A DNA stretch of 64,000 nt from Paracoccus contaminans (GCF_002105555.1 NZ_CP020612.1:1666001-1730000); one strand, 5' to 3'. Positions 45,245 through 59,591 are shown, counted from the first letter of the stretch. Program-made: numbers and translations. The notes: generated by a model not told the origin, from the sequence alone.

Positions 45245-46599
45245 GGATCGGGTTCTCCCTCTGGGTTGACGCTGTTTAGCAGCGCCAGCGACAGAAGGAA
45301 CATCACGATCAGCGGCGATATGCCGATGCGCTGGCTGCCCGTCGCCGCCGTCGCCGCCGCGATCAGCAGCGGGGCAAGGAATGCGGTCGCCTTGCCCGAC
45401 AGGGCATAAAGGCCGAACGCCTCGGTCGCCCGCGCCGGCGCGGTGTGGCGCACCATCATCGTGCGGCTGGCCGCCTGCAGCATCCCGCCCGCGCCTCCGA
45501 TGACGACGCCGCAGCCGAAGAACAGCGCATCGGGCAGGCGCGATCCCGCCGGCAGGGGCAGGCCCCACAGCTGTGTGCGGGTCATGCCGACGACCAGCAG
45601 GCAGACGGCGATCAGCGCCAGCGTGCAGCAGGCGATCACCGGCCGCGGGCCCCAGCGCCGGTCGGCGCGCCCGCCCAGCCAGCAGATCACCGCCGCCGCC
45701 ACCGCGCTGACCACGCCGAAGATGCCCGACCAGATCACCGGCCAGCCCAGCACCGTCGCCGCATAGATGCCGCCAAAGCCATAAAGCGCATTCAGCGCAT
45801 CGCGCGAGAACATCGACGAGATCAGCCAGGCCGCGAGCGATCGGCGCCGCCCGAGGCTGCCCACCAGCGCGCGCAGATCGCGCAGCGCCGCCCCGATGCG
45901 GATGGGCCGGGCCGGGCCGCGCGGCTCGCGCACCCACAGGAAAAAGGGCACCATGAACAGCGCATACCAGATCGCGGTGAACGGCCCGACAAAGCGCGTC
46001 CCCTCGCGCACGGCGCCGTCCAGCCCCAGCGCCGGGGCGCGGCCCAGCAGCGTCAGCCCCGTGCGCCCGCTATCGGCGAACAGCGCCAGCATCAGGACCA
46101 GCGACACCACACCGCCGGCATAGCCGAAGGCATAGCCCGACCCCGACACCCGGCCCATATCCTCGCGCGAGGTCAGGGTCGGCATCAGGGCATTGGTGAA
46201 GATGGCCGTGAATTCCATCCCGATGAGGCCGAGGCCGAACAGCGCCAGCGCCGGGACCAGCGCCGCGCCGCCGGGGGCCAGCACCCACAGCCCGGCCGCG
46301 CCCGCGACATAAAGTGCCGAGAACAGCCAGATCCAGGGCATCCGCCGCCCGCTGTGATCGGCGATCGCGCCAAGGATCGGCGCCAGCACGGCGATGATGA
46401 TGCCCGAGGCCGACAGCCCCCAGCCCCACAGCGCCTGCGCGCGCGCGCCTGCGCCTTCGGCCGTCATGCCGGCCAGGACGAACCGCCCCTGCGCCACCTC
46501 GGCGAAATAGATCGAAAAGACGAATGTCAGCAGCAGCGTGGCATAGGGCTGGCTGGCCCAGTCATAGAACCACCAGCCCCAGATGCGTTTGCGGTCCAT
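45241..46599 (-). CDS. MFS transporter, UMF1 type
   Basis: 452 residues with about 12 transmembrane segments. The N-terminus KRIWGWWFYDWASQPYATLLLTFVFSIYF is the signature of the UMF1/Atg22-like family, and RPVIACCTLALIAV, MLQAASRTMMVRHTAPARATEAFGLYALSGKATAFLAPLL is the conserved C-terminal block. Substrate unknown. ATG 46599. Its stop overlaps mepA (GTGA), so the two may act on envelope turnover products, but this is only positional. Confidence 0.88.
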   Translation of the reverse strand: MDRKRIWGWWFYDWASQPYATLLLTFVFSIYFAEVAQGRFVLAGMTAEGAGARAQALWGWGLSASGIIIAVLAPILGAIADHSGRRMPWIWLFSALYVAGAAGLWVLAPGGAALVPALALFGLGLIGMEFTAIFTNALMPTLTSREDMGRVSGSGYAFGYAGGVVSLVLMLALFADSGRTGLTLLGRAPALGLDGAVREGTRFVGPFTAIWYALFMVPFFLWVREPRGPARPIRIGAALRDLRALVGSLGRRRSLAAWLISSMFSRDALNALYGFGGIYAATVLGWPVIWSGIFGVVSAVAAAVICWLGGRADRRWGPRPVIACCTLALIAVCLLVVGMTRTQLWGLPLPAGSRLPDALFFGCGVVIGGAGGMLQAASRTMMVRHTAPARATEAFGLYALSGKATAFLAPLLIAAATAATGSQRIGISPLIVMFLLSLALLNSVNPEGEPDP

Positions 46600-46669
46600 G
46601 GCATCCCCGGATTGTCGCGCGCATAAGGCAGAAAGCCGCTCGGGCTGGCAAGCCCTCCGCGGCGGCCCG

Positions 46670-47245
46670 TCAGGCCGGCAAGTCTTTCGTGCGCGGCGCC
46701 AGCCCATCGGGCAGGACGGGCGGCCAGGGGCGCTGCGCTTCGGCGGCGATCCAGGCCTCGGCCCAGGCCGGCAGGGCGGGGCTGTCGCCGTGATGGCCCA
46801 GCGCAGCCATGAACGCGGCCGGGCTGACGATCCCCTTGCGCCCGCCGCCCACGATCGCGACGCGCAGCAGCATCTGGTTGGCGCATTCGCCCGCGATCCA
46901 GATCGACTGTTCCATGTAGAGAAAGCGCCCGTCCCAGCCGAGCGTCCGGCTGACCTGGGTGAACCGCTGGAACAGCCTGATGCGCCTGCGATAGCGCACC
47001 GAATTGCCGGCGACGGTAAAGCCCCAGCCCTTCCGCCGCATCGTGTCCACGATCCCCATGCGGATCGACATCGGAATCCGCCCCAGGTCATACAGCGTCA
47101 GGGTGCGGCCGTTGTTCAGCTCGCGCCACGGGTCGATGTCCCATGGCCAGACCCGGTGGGTGGACACATGCGCGCCCAGCGGCGGCAGGGGCGCGGCGCG
47201 GCGGGCATTGATGACTTCTCGGGCAAAGCGCAGGAAGGGATACAT
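46670..47245 (-). CDS. Hotdog-fold acyl-CoA thioesterase-like protein
   Basis: 191 residues of the THEM6/4-hydroxybenzoyl-CoA thioesterase-like group: HRVWPWDIDPWRELNNGRTLTLYDLGRIPM, a hotdog helix start, then RYRRRIRLFQRFTQVSRTLGWDGRFLYMEQSIW. A catalytic residue is not certain. Lies 70 bp upstream of the MFS gene on the same strand. Function by similarity only. Confidence 0.78.
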   Translation of the reverse strand: MYPFLRFAREVINARRAAPLPPLGAHVSTHRVWPWDIDPWRELNNGRTLTLYDLGRIPMSIRMGIVDTMRRKGWGFTVAGNSVRYRRRIRLFQRFTQVSRTLGWDGRFLYMEQSIWIAGECANQMLLRVAIVGGGRKGIVSPAAFMAALGHHGDSPALPAWAEAWIAAEAQRPWPPVLPDGLAPRTKDLPA

Positions 47246-47326
47246 GCGGGGCCTCCGGGTTGCCCGAGGCGCTAGCGGCGGGCCGGGCTCAGGTCAACCG
47301 CAACCCCGCGGCAGGTTCGGGCGGTC

Positions 47327-47366
47327 CCGAATATCCCGGGTGTCCGGGGGCTGGCCCCCGGTCCGG
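47327..47366 (-). repeat. Hairpin repeat element, copy B
   Basis: Minus-strand copy with the CCGGGGGC / GCCCCCGG stem (47344-47361) and the GGACACCCGGGATATT tail; the TGCAGAAGAAG end is not conserved here. It sits in the 179-bp spacer between divergent genes, unlike copies A and C, which follow stop codons. Confidence 0.65.
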
Positions 47367-47424
47367 CGCTTGCGCGGGGGGCCGCGATCCCCTACCTCAA
47401 CCCCGACCGACGCGGAGACCCCCG

Positions 47425-47717
47425 ATGACCACGCTGTTCCAGGCGCTGATGCTGATCCTCGATGTGCTGTGGTTCATCATGATCGCGCACATCATCATGT
47501 CCTGGCTGATCAACTTTCAGGTGCTGAACCTGCGCCAGCCGCTGGTCGCGCAGGTCTGGGACGGGCTGAACCGGGCGCTGGAGCCGATCTATCGCCCGAT
47601 CCGCAGCATCATGCCCGACCTCGGCGGTCTGGATCTGGCGCCGCTGGTGGTGTTCATCGCCATCATCATCCTGCAGCGGGCGCTGGTGAACAACGCCGGG
47701 TTCTTCTTCGGCTACTG

Positions 47718-47718
<1 letters not shown>
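47425..47718 (+). CDS. yggT: YggT-family membrane protein
   Basis: 97 residues with two hydrophobic segments (FQALMLILDVLWFIMIAHIIMSWLI and APLVVFIAIIILQRALV). The central NRALEPIYRPIRSIMPDLGGLDLAPLVVF is the YggT signature. Function is not settled; linked to osmotic stress and cell division in other bacteria. Its TGA overlaps the ATG of recQ. Confidence 0.9.
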
Positions 47719-49741
<2,023 letters not shown>

Positions 49742-49745
<4 letters not shown>

Positions 49746-50521
49746 AGCTCGGCCGGCGGCGCGCCGCCCAGCAGCGCGGTCAGCGCCGCCGCTGCCTGCG
49801 CCACCCGTTCACCCAGCGGCTCAAGCCGGTCGGCGGTCAGCCGCGCCGCCGCCCCGGAAATCGAAATCGCGCAGGCAGCCTCGCCCTGCGGCGACCAGAC
49901 CACCGCCGCAAGGCAGCGCATGCCGAGGTTGAACTCCTCGTCGTCCAGCGCCCAGCCGCGGGCGCGGGTGCGGGCGATGTCGGCCATCGCCGCCTTGGGC
50001 GTGCGCAGGCTTTTCGATGTCAGCGGCGGCAGCCCGGCGCGGGCCGCCAGGGCCAGCACCTCCTCGTCGCGCCATGTCGCCAGGATCGCCTTGCCCATGG
50101 CCGAGCAGAAAACCGGCACCCGCCGGCCCGGCGGCGACAGGGCGCGGCGGATTTCCCGGCTTTCCACCTGGCTGACCGTCACGAGGTGGTCGTCGTCGAG
50201 GATGCCCAGATTCGCCGTCTCGCGCGTGGCATCGCGCAGCCGGCGCAGCATCGGCAGCGCGGGGGCCACAAAGCTGAGCCGGCGGCCATAGGCCATCCCG
50301 GTCGAGAACGTCTCGCGCCCCACATGCCAGGCCGAGGCGGCCGGCTCGAACTGCGCAAAGCCCTGCTGTTCCAGCGTCGTCAGCAAGCGGTGGGCGGTGG
50401 ACACGGGCAGGCCGGCCGCGCGGGCCAGGTCGGACAGGCGCGTGCCGCCCTCGCCCTGCGCCATCAGCCGCAGCAGCGTCAGCGCCCGCACCACCGATTG
50501 AACGCCGTCCTTTTCCGCCAT
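49742..50521 (-). CDS. IclR-family regulator, probably of malate synthase
   Basis: 259 residues. N-terminal helix-turn-helix [49 protein letters not shown], then the effector-binding domain ([49 protein letters not shown]). Divergent from glcB with a 107-bp gap containing a TCCG-T-CGGA dyad at 50598-50606, so glyoxylate or acetate metabolism is the likely target. Ends 4 bp inside recQ on the opposite strand. Confidence 0.87.
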
Positions 50522-50597
50522 GGCTCACTCTCCGCTTCTTGCCGGATCATGGAAAAAAAACGGCCGGGTGTCACGAGGGCGACGCACAAGCGCTATG

Positions 50598-50606
50598 TCC
50601 GTCGGA
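50598..50606. promoter_or_regulatory. Candidate IclR operator upstream of glcB
   Basis: Short dyad TCCG-T-CGGA 23 bp before the glcB start in the iclR-glcB divergent region. Similar in style to IclR-family sites but short; a weak call. Confidence 0.3.
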
Positions 50607-50628
50607 ACCCATGAACACGAGGACAGCC

Positions 50629-52767
50629 ATGACCCGATATGTCGATCGCGCCGGATTGCAGGTGGCGGCCCCGCTGGCCGATCTGGTGGACAACGAGGTG
50701 CTGACCGGCGGCGTGACCTCGCAGCAGTTCTGGAACGGCTATGCCGCGCTGCTGCGCGATCTGGCCCCGCGCAACCGCGCGCTGCTGGAACGGCGCGAGG
50801 CGTTGCAGGCGCAGATCGACGATTGGCACCGAGCCCGCCGCGGACAGCCCCATGACGCGGCGGCCTATCAGGCGTTCCTGCACGAGATCGGCTATCTGGT
50901 GGACGAACCCGCCCCCTTCACGGTCGGCACCGCCGATGTTGACCCCGAACTGGCGCAGGTCGCCGGGCCGCAGCTGGTCGTGCCGGTGTCCAATGCGCGC
51001 TTTGCCCTGAACGCGGCCAATGCGCGCTGGGGCTCGCTCTATGATGCCCTGTACGGAACGGATGCGATTCCCGGCCAGGCGGCGCCCGGCGGCCATGACG
51101 CGGCCCGCGGGGCCGAGGTCATCGCCTGGGTGCGCCGGCATCTTGACCAGGTCGCGCCGCTGGACGGGGCGGGCTGGGCCGATGTCACCGCCCTGTTGCC
51201 GGGCGGCGGCGCGCTGCGCGTGACGGCGGGCGGGCGCGAAACGGGGCTGGCCGATCCGGCCCAGTTCGCCGGCATGGCGGGCGAGGATGTGTTCCTGCGC
51301 GTCAACGGCCTGCTGCTGCGCATCAGGGTGGATCGCGATTCGGCCATCGGCAAGGCCGATCCGGCGGGCATCGCCGATGTGGTGATCGAAAGCGCCCTGA
51401 CCGCGATCCAGGATTGCGAGGACAGCGTCGCCGCCGTCGATGCCGAGGACAAGGTCGCCGTCTATCGCAACTGGCTGGGGCTGATGCGGGGCGATCTGGC
51501 CGAGACATTCGACAAGGGCGGGCGCCAGATGACCCGCCGCCTGAACCCCGACGTGACCTATGCCGATCCGCAGGGGCGGACGGTCACGCATCCGGGCCGC
51601 GCGGTTCTGCTGGTGCGCAATGTGGGCCATCTGATGACCACCGATGCGGTGCTGATGGACGGGCAGGAAACGCCCGAGGGGATCATGGATGCCATGGTCA
51701 CGGTGGCCGCCGCGATGCATGATCTGGGGCCGCAGGGGGGGCGCAATTCGCGCACCGGGTCGATCTATGTCGTCAAGCCCAAGATGCACGGCCCGGACGA
51801 GGTCGCCTTTGCCAACGACCTTTATGCGCGGGTCGAGCAGGTGCTGGGCCTGCCTGCAAACACCGTCAAGCTGGGCGTCATGGACGAGGAACGGCGCACC
51901 TCGGCCAACCTGGCGGCCTGTCTGGAAAAGGTGAAGGATCGGGCCGTGTTCATCAACACCGGCTTTCTGGACCGCACCGGCGACGAGATCCATACTTCGA
52001 TGCAGGCCGGCCCCGTGGTTCCCAAGGACCAGATGAAGGACCAGCCCTGGCTTGCCGCCTATGAGGCCGGCAATGTCGATACCGGGCTGGCGGTCGGGCT
52101 GGCCGGCAGGGGCCAGATCGGCAAGGGCATGTGGGCCAAGCCCGATGACATGGCCGACATGCTGGCCGCCAAGATCGGCCATCCCAGGGCTGGGGCGAAT
52201 ACCGCCTGGGTGCCCTCGCCCACCGCGGCGACGCTGCATGCGATCCATTATCATCAGGTGTCGGTTGCCGCTGTGCAAGACAGCCTGCGCAGCCGGGAAA
52301 GGGCGGGCCGCGACGCGCTGCTGACCCCGCCGCTGCTGGGCGGGCGCAACCTGTCCCCTGACGAGATCGCGCGCGAGATCGACAATTCCTGCCAGTCGAT
52401 CCTGGGCTATGTGGTGCGCTGGGTGGATCAGGGCATCGGCTGTTCCAAGGTGCCCGACATCAACGATGTCGCGCTGATGGAGGATCGGGCGACCTTGCGC
52501 ATTTCGTCGCAGCATCTGGCGAACTGGCTGCTGCACGGCGTGATCACCCCGGCGCAGGTCGAGGATTCGCTGGCCCGCATGGCGCAGAAGGTGGATGCCC
52601 AGAACGCGGCCGATCCGGCCTATCGCCCCATGGCGCCGGCGCTGGACGGGCCTGCCTTCACCGCAGCGCGCGATCTGATCCTCAAAGGTGTTGAGCAGCC
52701 CTCGGGCTATACCGAGCCGCTGCTGCATGCCGCCCGCCGCACGGCCAAGGGGCATCCGGTGGCCTGA
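50629..52767 (+). CDS. glcB: Malate synthase G
   Basis: 712 residues, monomeric malate synthase G that condenses glyoxylate with acetyl-CoA. Characteristic blocks: [71 protein letters not shown] with the catalytic Arg, [34 protein letters not shown], and the catalytic Asp in [28 protein letters not shown] 50629 has GAGGA at 6-7 nt, better than 50611. Divergent IclR gene suggests specific control. A G7 run at 51735-51741 is in frame. Confidence 0.95.
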   Translation: MTRYVDRAGLQVAAPLADLVDNEVLTGGVTSQQFWNGYAALLRDLAPRNRALLERREALQAQIDDWHRARRGQPHDAAAYQAFLHEIGYLVDEPAPFTVGTADVDPELAQVAGPQLVVPVSNARFALNAANARWGSLYDALYGTDAIPGQAAPGGHDAARGAEVIAWVRRHLDQVAPLDGAGWADVTALLPGGGALRVTAGGRETGLADPAQFAGMAGEDVFLRVNGLLLRIRVDRDSAIGKADPAGIADVVIESALTAIQDCEDSVAAVDAEDKVAVYRNWLGLMRGDLAETFDKGGRQMTRRLNPDVTYADPQGRTVTHPGRAVLLVRNVGHLMTTDAVLMDGQETPEGIMDAMVTVAAAMHDLGPQGGRNSRTGSIYVVKPKMHGPDEVAFANDLYARVEQVLGLPANTVKLGVMDEERRTSANLAACLEKVKDRAVFINTGFLDRTGDEIHTSMQAGPVVPKDQMKDQPWLAAYEAGNVDTGLAVGLAGRGQIGKGMWAKPDDMADMLAAKIGHPRAGANTAWVPSPTAATLHAIHYHQVSVAAVQDSLRSRERAGRDALLTPPLLGGRNLSPDEIAREIDNSCQSILGYVVRWVDQGIGCSKVPDINDVALMEDRATLRISSQHLANWLLHGVITPAQVEDSLARMAQKVDAQNAADPAYRPMAPALDGPAFTAARDLILKGVEQPSGYTEPLLHAARRTAKGHPVA

Positions 52768-52775
52768 ACAGGGCT

Positions 52776-52809
52776 GGCAGGGCGGTTCCCGGCGCGGGGC
52801 TGCCCTGCC
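52776..52809. terminator. Hairpin between glcB and the PLD gene
   Basis: Eight-bp stem GGCAGGGC / GCCCTGCC enclosing an 18-nt GC-rich loop, 8 bp after the glcB stop and 80 bp before the end of the opposing gene. No T-tract. Confidence 0.4.
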
Positions 52810-52889
52810 GCATGCCTGCCTTTTGCGCAGCTGACAAGCCCGGATGCCCTGTCGTGCCGGGCGTTATGACATGCGGGCCGCCGGGCGCC

Positions 52890-54428
52890 CTACAGCAACC
52901 ATTCGATCGGCAGCCGCCCCAGCAGCCACAGCATCAGGCGCTGCACCCGGTTGGTGCCCGGTTCCGCCAGATGGGCCGTTCCGGCCGGGTTGCCCGGTTC
53001 ATGCCACTGGATCAGCCCGTATTCATCCCGCTTCGGCACATAGCTGAGCTGGGGCAGGACCTCGTCGAACCCGGCCGTCAATTCGCGGGCGAGCCGCGGG
53101 CTGTCGATCATCACGCCCATTTCGGTGTTCAGCACGACCGAACGCGGATCGAAGTTGAACGAGCCGATGAATACCCGTTCCTCGTCCACCGAAACGGTCT
53201 TGGAATGAAGGCTGGCGCGGGTCGAGGTGCCGCGCGCGCGCTCGCGCGGCTGGGCGGGCGTCGCGCGCAGTTCATAGAGGCGCACGCCGCCCTCCAGCAG
53301 CGCGGGGCGGTATTTGACATAGGCGGAATGGACCACCAGCACATCCGTCGCCTCTTGCGAATTGGTGAGGATGCGGACGCGGACGCCTTCATTCACCAGC
53401 CGCACCAGGCGCTGGGTAAAGCTTTTGCCGGGGACGAAATAGGCCGAGGCGATATCGACCGATTTGCGGGGGCTGGCGATCAGCCGCATCAGCTGGGCGA
53501 ACAGCAGATCGCGGCTGCGCGCCAGGCCCAAGCCCTTGGCGGGATCATCGCTGACCAGGTGAACCGGAACCCAGTCCAGCGCCAGGTGCCCGGCGATCAG
53601 GTCGGCGACCAAGGGGCGCGTCTGCACCGCCTGCCGATAGGACTGGGCCTTTTCCTCGGCCAAGGCGGTGCGCAGATCGGCCCTGCCCCGCGGCGCGGCG
53701 CGGCCGCGGGTGAGGATCCGCTCGGCCGGATAGGCCGATCGGCTGGCCCAGTAGCGGTCGAAATCGGCGCCCGCCTCGGCCGCGACCTCGCCGACGGCCA
53801 GAACATCGGTGTCGAGGTAATGAGGGCCTGCGCCATAGGAGAAATAGATGTCGCCGATGTTGCGCCCGCCCAGGATGGTGGCCGCGCCATCCGCGATCAT
53901 CAGCTTGTTGTGCATCCGCCGGTTCAGCCGCACGAAATCGAACAGATAGCCCGCGGTCTTGGGCCAGCGCAGGATGAAGGGGTTGAACAGGCGCACCTCG
54001 ACGGTGGGCATGCTGTTCAGCGCGGCAAGATCGGCATCCAGGGATGACGGGATGCCGTTGTCGTCCAGCAGCATGCGCACGCGAACGCCCCGCTCGGCCG
54101 CTTTGCGCACCTCGTTGAGCAGGAACAGCCCCGTCAGGTCGTGCTGCCAGATATAGTATTGCAGATCCAGCGAGCGTTCAGCCGCCTGGATCAGCGCAAC
54201 CCGCGCCGCGAACGCATCCAGCCCGTCGCTGAGCGCGACAACGCCGCTGGTGCCGGGATGCCCGGCCCCGGCGGTCAGGGCGGCATGGCCGATCCTTGTC
54301 TGGGGCGAGGGCGGCAAGGCCGCGGAAACCGTCCGCCCCTTGAGTGAGGGCGGACGGTAATAAAGATGCAGCAGGGCAAGGATCAGCAGGGCCGCGACCA
54401 CGGTTGCGATCAGCCCCACCAGTACCAT
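52890..54428 (-). CDS. Phospholipase D-family cardiolipin synthase (ClsC-like)
   Basis: 512 residues. N-terminal membrane anchor (VGLIATVVAALLILALLHLYY), then two HKD catalytic motifs: HNKLMIADGAATILGGRN and HSKTVSVDEERVFIGSFNFDPRS. The spacing and C-terminal LSYVPKRDEYGLIQWHE region resemble ClsC/YmdC, which makes cardiolipin from PE and PG. Single gene, 38 bp downstream of the host-attachment-like gene on the same strand. Confidence 0.88.
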   Translation of the reverse strand: MVLVGLIATVVAALLILALLHLYYRPPSLKGRTVSAALPPSPQTRIGHAALTAGAGHPGTSGVVALSDGLDAFAARVALIQAAERSLDLQYYIWQHDLTGLFLLNEVRKAAERGVRVRMLLDDNGIPSSLDADLAALNSMPTVEVRLFNPFILRWPKTAGYLFDFVRLNRRMHNKLMIADGAATILGGRNIGDIYFSYGAGPHYLDTDVLAVGEVAAEAGADFDRYWASRSAYPAERILTRGRAAPRGRADLRTALAEEKAQSYRQAVQTRPLVADLIAGHLALDWVPVHLVSDDPAKGLGLARSRDLLFAQLMRLIASPRKSVDIASAYFVPGKSFTQRLVRLVNEGVRVRILTNSQEATDVLVVHSAYVKYRPALLEGGVRLYELRATPAQPRERARGTSTRASLHSKTVSVDEERVFIGSFNFDPRSVVLNTEMGVMIDSPRLARELTAGFDEVLPQLSYVPKRDEYGLIQWHEPGNPAGTAHLAEPGTNRVQRLMLWLLGRLPIEWLL

Positions 54429-54466
54429 CTGCCCGGTGCTGAAGGCGTAGGGGAGATCGTCCTGCG

Positions 54467-54850
54467 TCAGCTCAGCGCCGCTGCGATATCCGTCGCGCTG
54501 GCCGAGGTCAGCGTCTTGGACAGTTCCCGGACAAGCTTCTGTTCAAGCACCTTGTGGTAATGCTTGCGCATCGTGCCCAGGGTGGACGGGTCGGCGATGA
54601 TGACCAGATGCTCGATCTTGTTCTGCAGGGCCATCCGGTTCAGCCGCTCGGCCAGCTGTTTTGCAAAGGTCGCCTCGTCCTCGTCCTTGGGGGTCGTCTC
54701 CTCAGGCTGCTTGCCCTGACTTTCATCCTGCAAGTGCTTGGGACCAAGCCGTTCCAGCTCGCTCAGCTCAATCCCCTGGGGGGCGACATTGCGAAACAGG
54801 ATGGCCTGGTGTCCATCGGCGACCACGACAAGCGCATTATGCGAAAGCAT
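54467..54850 (-). CDS. Host attachment family protein (baeRF-like)
   Basis: 127 residues. NALVVVADGHQAILFRN at the N-terminus and NKIEHLVIIADPSTLGTMRKHYHKVLEQKLVRELSKTLTS at the C-terminus match the host-attachment protein family, an eRF1 domain-1-like fold named from Agrobacterium. Biochemical role unknown. ATG 54850 follows AAAGGA. Likely cotranscribed with the PLD gene. Confidence 0.85.
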   Translation of the reverse strand: MLSHNALVVVADGHQAILFRNVAPQGIELSELERLGPKHLQDESQGKQPEETTPKDEDEATFAKQLAERLNRMALQNKIEHLVIIADPSTLGTMRKHYHKVLEQKLVRELSKTLTSASATDIAAALS

Positions 54851-54929
54851 CAGGGACAGTCCTTTCAACAGTTCTGCCACCCGAACGCCTGCAGGGGATG
54901 CAGGTTCCAGCCCGACCCCGCCCGCCCGG

Positions 54930-57100
<2,171 letters not shown>

Positions 57101-57132
57101 GCGGCGACATCTACTGGGCGGCGACGGGGCCG

Positions 57133-57561
57133 TCACCAGTGGCCGGTATTGCCCATGCTGGCCCAGGGTTCCTGCGGCGCCAGCCGCGCCCCGGCCTGCA
57201 GCAGTTCGACCGAGACATTGTCGGGGCTGCGCACAAAGGCCATGTGCCCGTCGCGCGGGGGGCGGTTGATGGTCACGCCGTTGTCCATCAGGTGCTGGCA
57301 CATCGCATAGATGTCCTCGACCTCATAGGCCAGATGGCCGAAATGGCGGCTGTCGGAGGGCAGGCCCTCATCCCCGTCCCAGTTCCAGGTCAGCTCGACC
57401 GGGGCGCTTTCGTCCCCCTCGGCCGCCATGAACACCAGCGAGAATCGCCCCTGATCGTTGTCGATCCGCCTGATCTCGCGCAGGCCGAGCAGTTGATAGA
57501 ACCGCATGCTGGCGTCCAGATCCTCAACGCGGACCATCGTGTGCAGGTATTTCACTTTCAT
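57133..57561 (-). CDS. gloA: VOC-family lactoylglutathione lyase-like protein
   Basis: 142 residues, glyoxalase fold. YLHTMVRVEDLDASMRFYQLLGLRE is the N-terminal beta-alpha module with a metal-ligand His, ELTWNWD gives the Glu, and SRHFGHLAYEVEDIYAMCQHL the second His. Size and pattern fit GloA, which converts the methylglyoxal-glutathione hemithioacetal to lactoylglutathione. ATG 57561. Divergent from thyX. Confidence 0.88.
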   Translation of the reverse strand: MKVKYLHTMVRVEDLDASMRFYQLLGLREIRRIDNDQGRFSLVFMAAEGDESAPVELTWNWDGDEGLPSDSRHFGHLAYEVEDIYAMCQHLMDNGVTINRPPRDGHMAFVRSPDNVSVELLQAGARLAPQEPWASMGNTGHW

Positions 57562-57711
57562 CGCGGCACTCCTCGGGCTTGGCCGGCCGTTGACGGCGGC
57601 TACCCCTGTGCTTGGCATGGCGACCGCCTTGTTGCCAAGCGGCCCATTCGACTCGCGCATGGTCGGCGGCTGTGGCAATCGGCACCGATCACGTCCTGCC
57701 CGAGAGCCGCC

Positions 57712-58617
57712 ATGCCCCTGACCCCCGACCAGCAATCCCAGATCGACGCAGAGCGCGCCGCCGCGGCATCCACGCGGCGGCCCGTATCCGAGGGGATGGA
57801 GGCGCGCCTCTACACCGCCCATCCGGTGCTCGATCACGGCTTTGTCCGCGTCATCGACTACATGGGGGGCGACGCCGCTATCGTGCAGGCCGCCCGCGTC
57901 AGCTATGGCCGCGGCACCAGGGCGGTCAGCGACGACGCCGGCCTGATCCGCTATCTGATGCGCCATTGGCACAGCACCCCGTTCGAGATGTGCGAGGCCA
58001 AGTTCCACGTCAAGCTGCCGATCTTCGTTGCGCGCCAGTGGATCCGCCACCGCACCGCCAATGTGAACGAGATCAGCGCCCGCTATTCCATCCTCGACCG
58101 CGAATTCTACATCCCCGCCCCCGAACAGCTCGCGGCGCAGGCGCGCGTCAACCGCCAGGGCCGCGGCGATGTGCTGGAGGGGGCCGAGGCGCAGCGCGTC
58201 CTCGACTGGCTGCGGGACGACGCCACCCGCGCCTATGACCATTACGAGGCGATGCTGAGCCAGGACGGCCAGCAGGGCCTGGCGCGCGAGCTGGCGCGCA
58301 TGAACCTGCCGGCGAATGTCTATACCCAATGGTATTGGAAAACCGACCTGCACAACCTGCTGGGCTTCCTGCGCCTGCGCGCCGATGCCCATGCGCAATA
58401 CGAGATCCGCGTCTATGCCGACGTGATGGCGCAGATCACGCGGGATTGGGTGCCCGCCGCCTGGGCAGCATTCGAGGATTACCGCATGGGCGGGGTGCAG
58501 TTGAGCGCGAAGGGGGTGGAGGTGCTGAAACGGCGCTTGCGCGGGGAGGTCGTGTCGCAGGAGGATAGCGGCATGAGCAAGGGGGAATGGCGGGAGTTTG
58601 AGGGGGTGTGGGGGTGA
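57712..58617 (+). CDS. thyX: FAD-dependent thymidylate synthase
   Basis: 301 residues. The ThyX motif RHRTANVNEISARYS lies at about residues 112-126 (RHR-x7-S), with the upstream RYLMRHWHSTPFEMCEAKFHVKLPIFVARQW and downstream NVYTQWYWKTDLHNLLGFLRLR blocks. It makes dTMP using methylenetetrahydrofolate and FAD. Complete at the C-terminus (EWREFEGVWG). The first four bases of the next gene (GTGA) include its stop, so the accessory ATPase begins right on its end. Confidence 0.94.
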   Translation: MPLTPDQQSQIDAERAAAASTRRPVSEGMEARLYTAHPVLDHGFVRVIDYMGGDAAIVQAARVSYGRGTRAVSDDAGLIRYLMRHWHSTPFEMCEAKFHVKLPIFVARQWIRHRTANVNEISARYSILDREFYIPAPEQLAAQARVNRQGRGDVLEGAEAQRVLDWLRDDATRAYDHYEAMLSQDGQQGLARELARMNLPANVYTQWYWKTDLHNLLGFLRLRADAHAQYEIRVYADVMAQITRDWVPAAWAAFEDYRMGGVQLSAKGVEVLKRRLRGEVVSQEDSGMSKGEWREFEGVWG

Positions 58618-59591
58618 AATCTATTGCCTTTTTTAATAACAAGGGCGGCGTCGGAAAGACAACGCTCCTTTGCAACGTTGCGGCGTATCTGGCGCACGAG
58701 AAGAAAAAAAATGTCTGTATCATTGACGCAGACCCGCAATGCAATGCGACTCAGTATCTTTTCGAAGATGCGGTGATTGAGAAACTCTATGATCTTCGGG
58801 AGTGATTTACTCTACAGTCGGTAATTGATCCGCTGGTTGAGGGTGAAGGTTTCGCGAAGCGAATCAGCTTCCGGAAGTCCAGGAGTTTCGGAGTCGACGT
58901 AATTCCGGGTGATCCGCGGCTTGCGTTGACTGAGGACATGCTTTCGAGAGATTGGACTGATGTAAAGGCAAGTGAAGTGCGGGGTATGAAGGCTTCACTA
59001 GTCTTCAGCGAACTATTGAGCCGTCTCGGGCAATACGATTACGTCTTTGTAGACGTCGGGCCTTCGCTCGGTGCAATAAACAGAGCAGTCCTCCTGAGCG
59101 CCGACTACTTTCTCAGCCCGATGTCGATTGATATTTTTTCACTGCGAGATTTTGAAAATATTGCAAAGTGGATGGAGGGTTGGAAATCCGAGTGGAAAAA
59201 CGGAACGGAGCGGCTGGAGCAAAAAGGGCGCCGGTTAACCGTTGCGAGTCCTCCCGGCGCGATGTTTCTTGGTTATGTCTCCCAGCAGTATCTAGCGAAG
59301 AGACAGCGAGACGGCGAGCTTCGAGCTGTTTCAGCATATGAGCAAATAAGGAGCCGGATCGACGATGTTATCCATTCATCGCTTAGCGAGGATGACCGGC
59401 CGGAACCGCCTTACGAGTTGGGGACAGTGCCGAATTTATTTAGCCTAATTCCAATGTCACAATCTAAGCACAAGCCTGTGTTTCGCCTGCAGGGTAAAGA
59501 TGGTGTTGTCGGAGCGCATTTCCAGAAAGTTCGAGACTCTCTGGAAACCTTCGCCAAGGTTGGGGAATCGCTTCTGGTTCGGGTGGAATAA
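58614..59591 (+). pseudogene. ParA/MinD-type ATPase with in-frame TGA
   Basis: Reads 325 residues through a TGA at codon 64 (58803-58805). Deviant Walker A KGGVGKTT (residues 10-17), CIIDADPQCNATQ after strand 2, Walker B YDYVFVDVGPSLGAINRAVL near 140-150, and FSLRDFENIAKWM are ParA-like; the C-terminal 130 residues are unlike plasmid ParA. The GTG start at 58614 overlaps the thyX stop and the TAA overlaps the next ATG. Codons such as AAT, TTT and ATT and lower GC mark it as foreign. The protein on both sides of the TGA looks well preserved. Confidence 0.8.

Noticed and set aside
58803..58805. TGA as selenocysteine codon
   Set aside because: ParA-type ATPases have no known selenocysteine, and no SECIS-like stem was evident just downstream.
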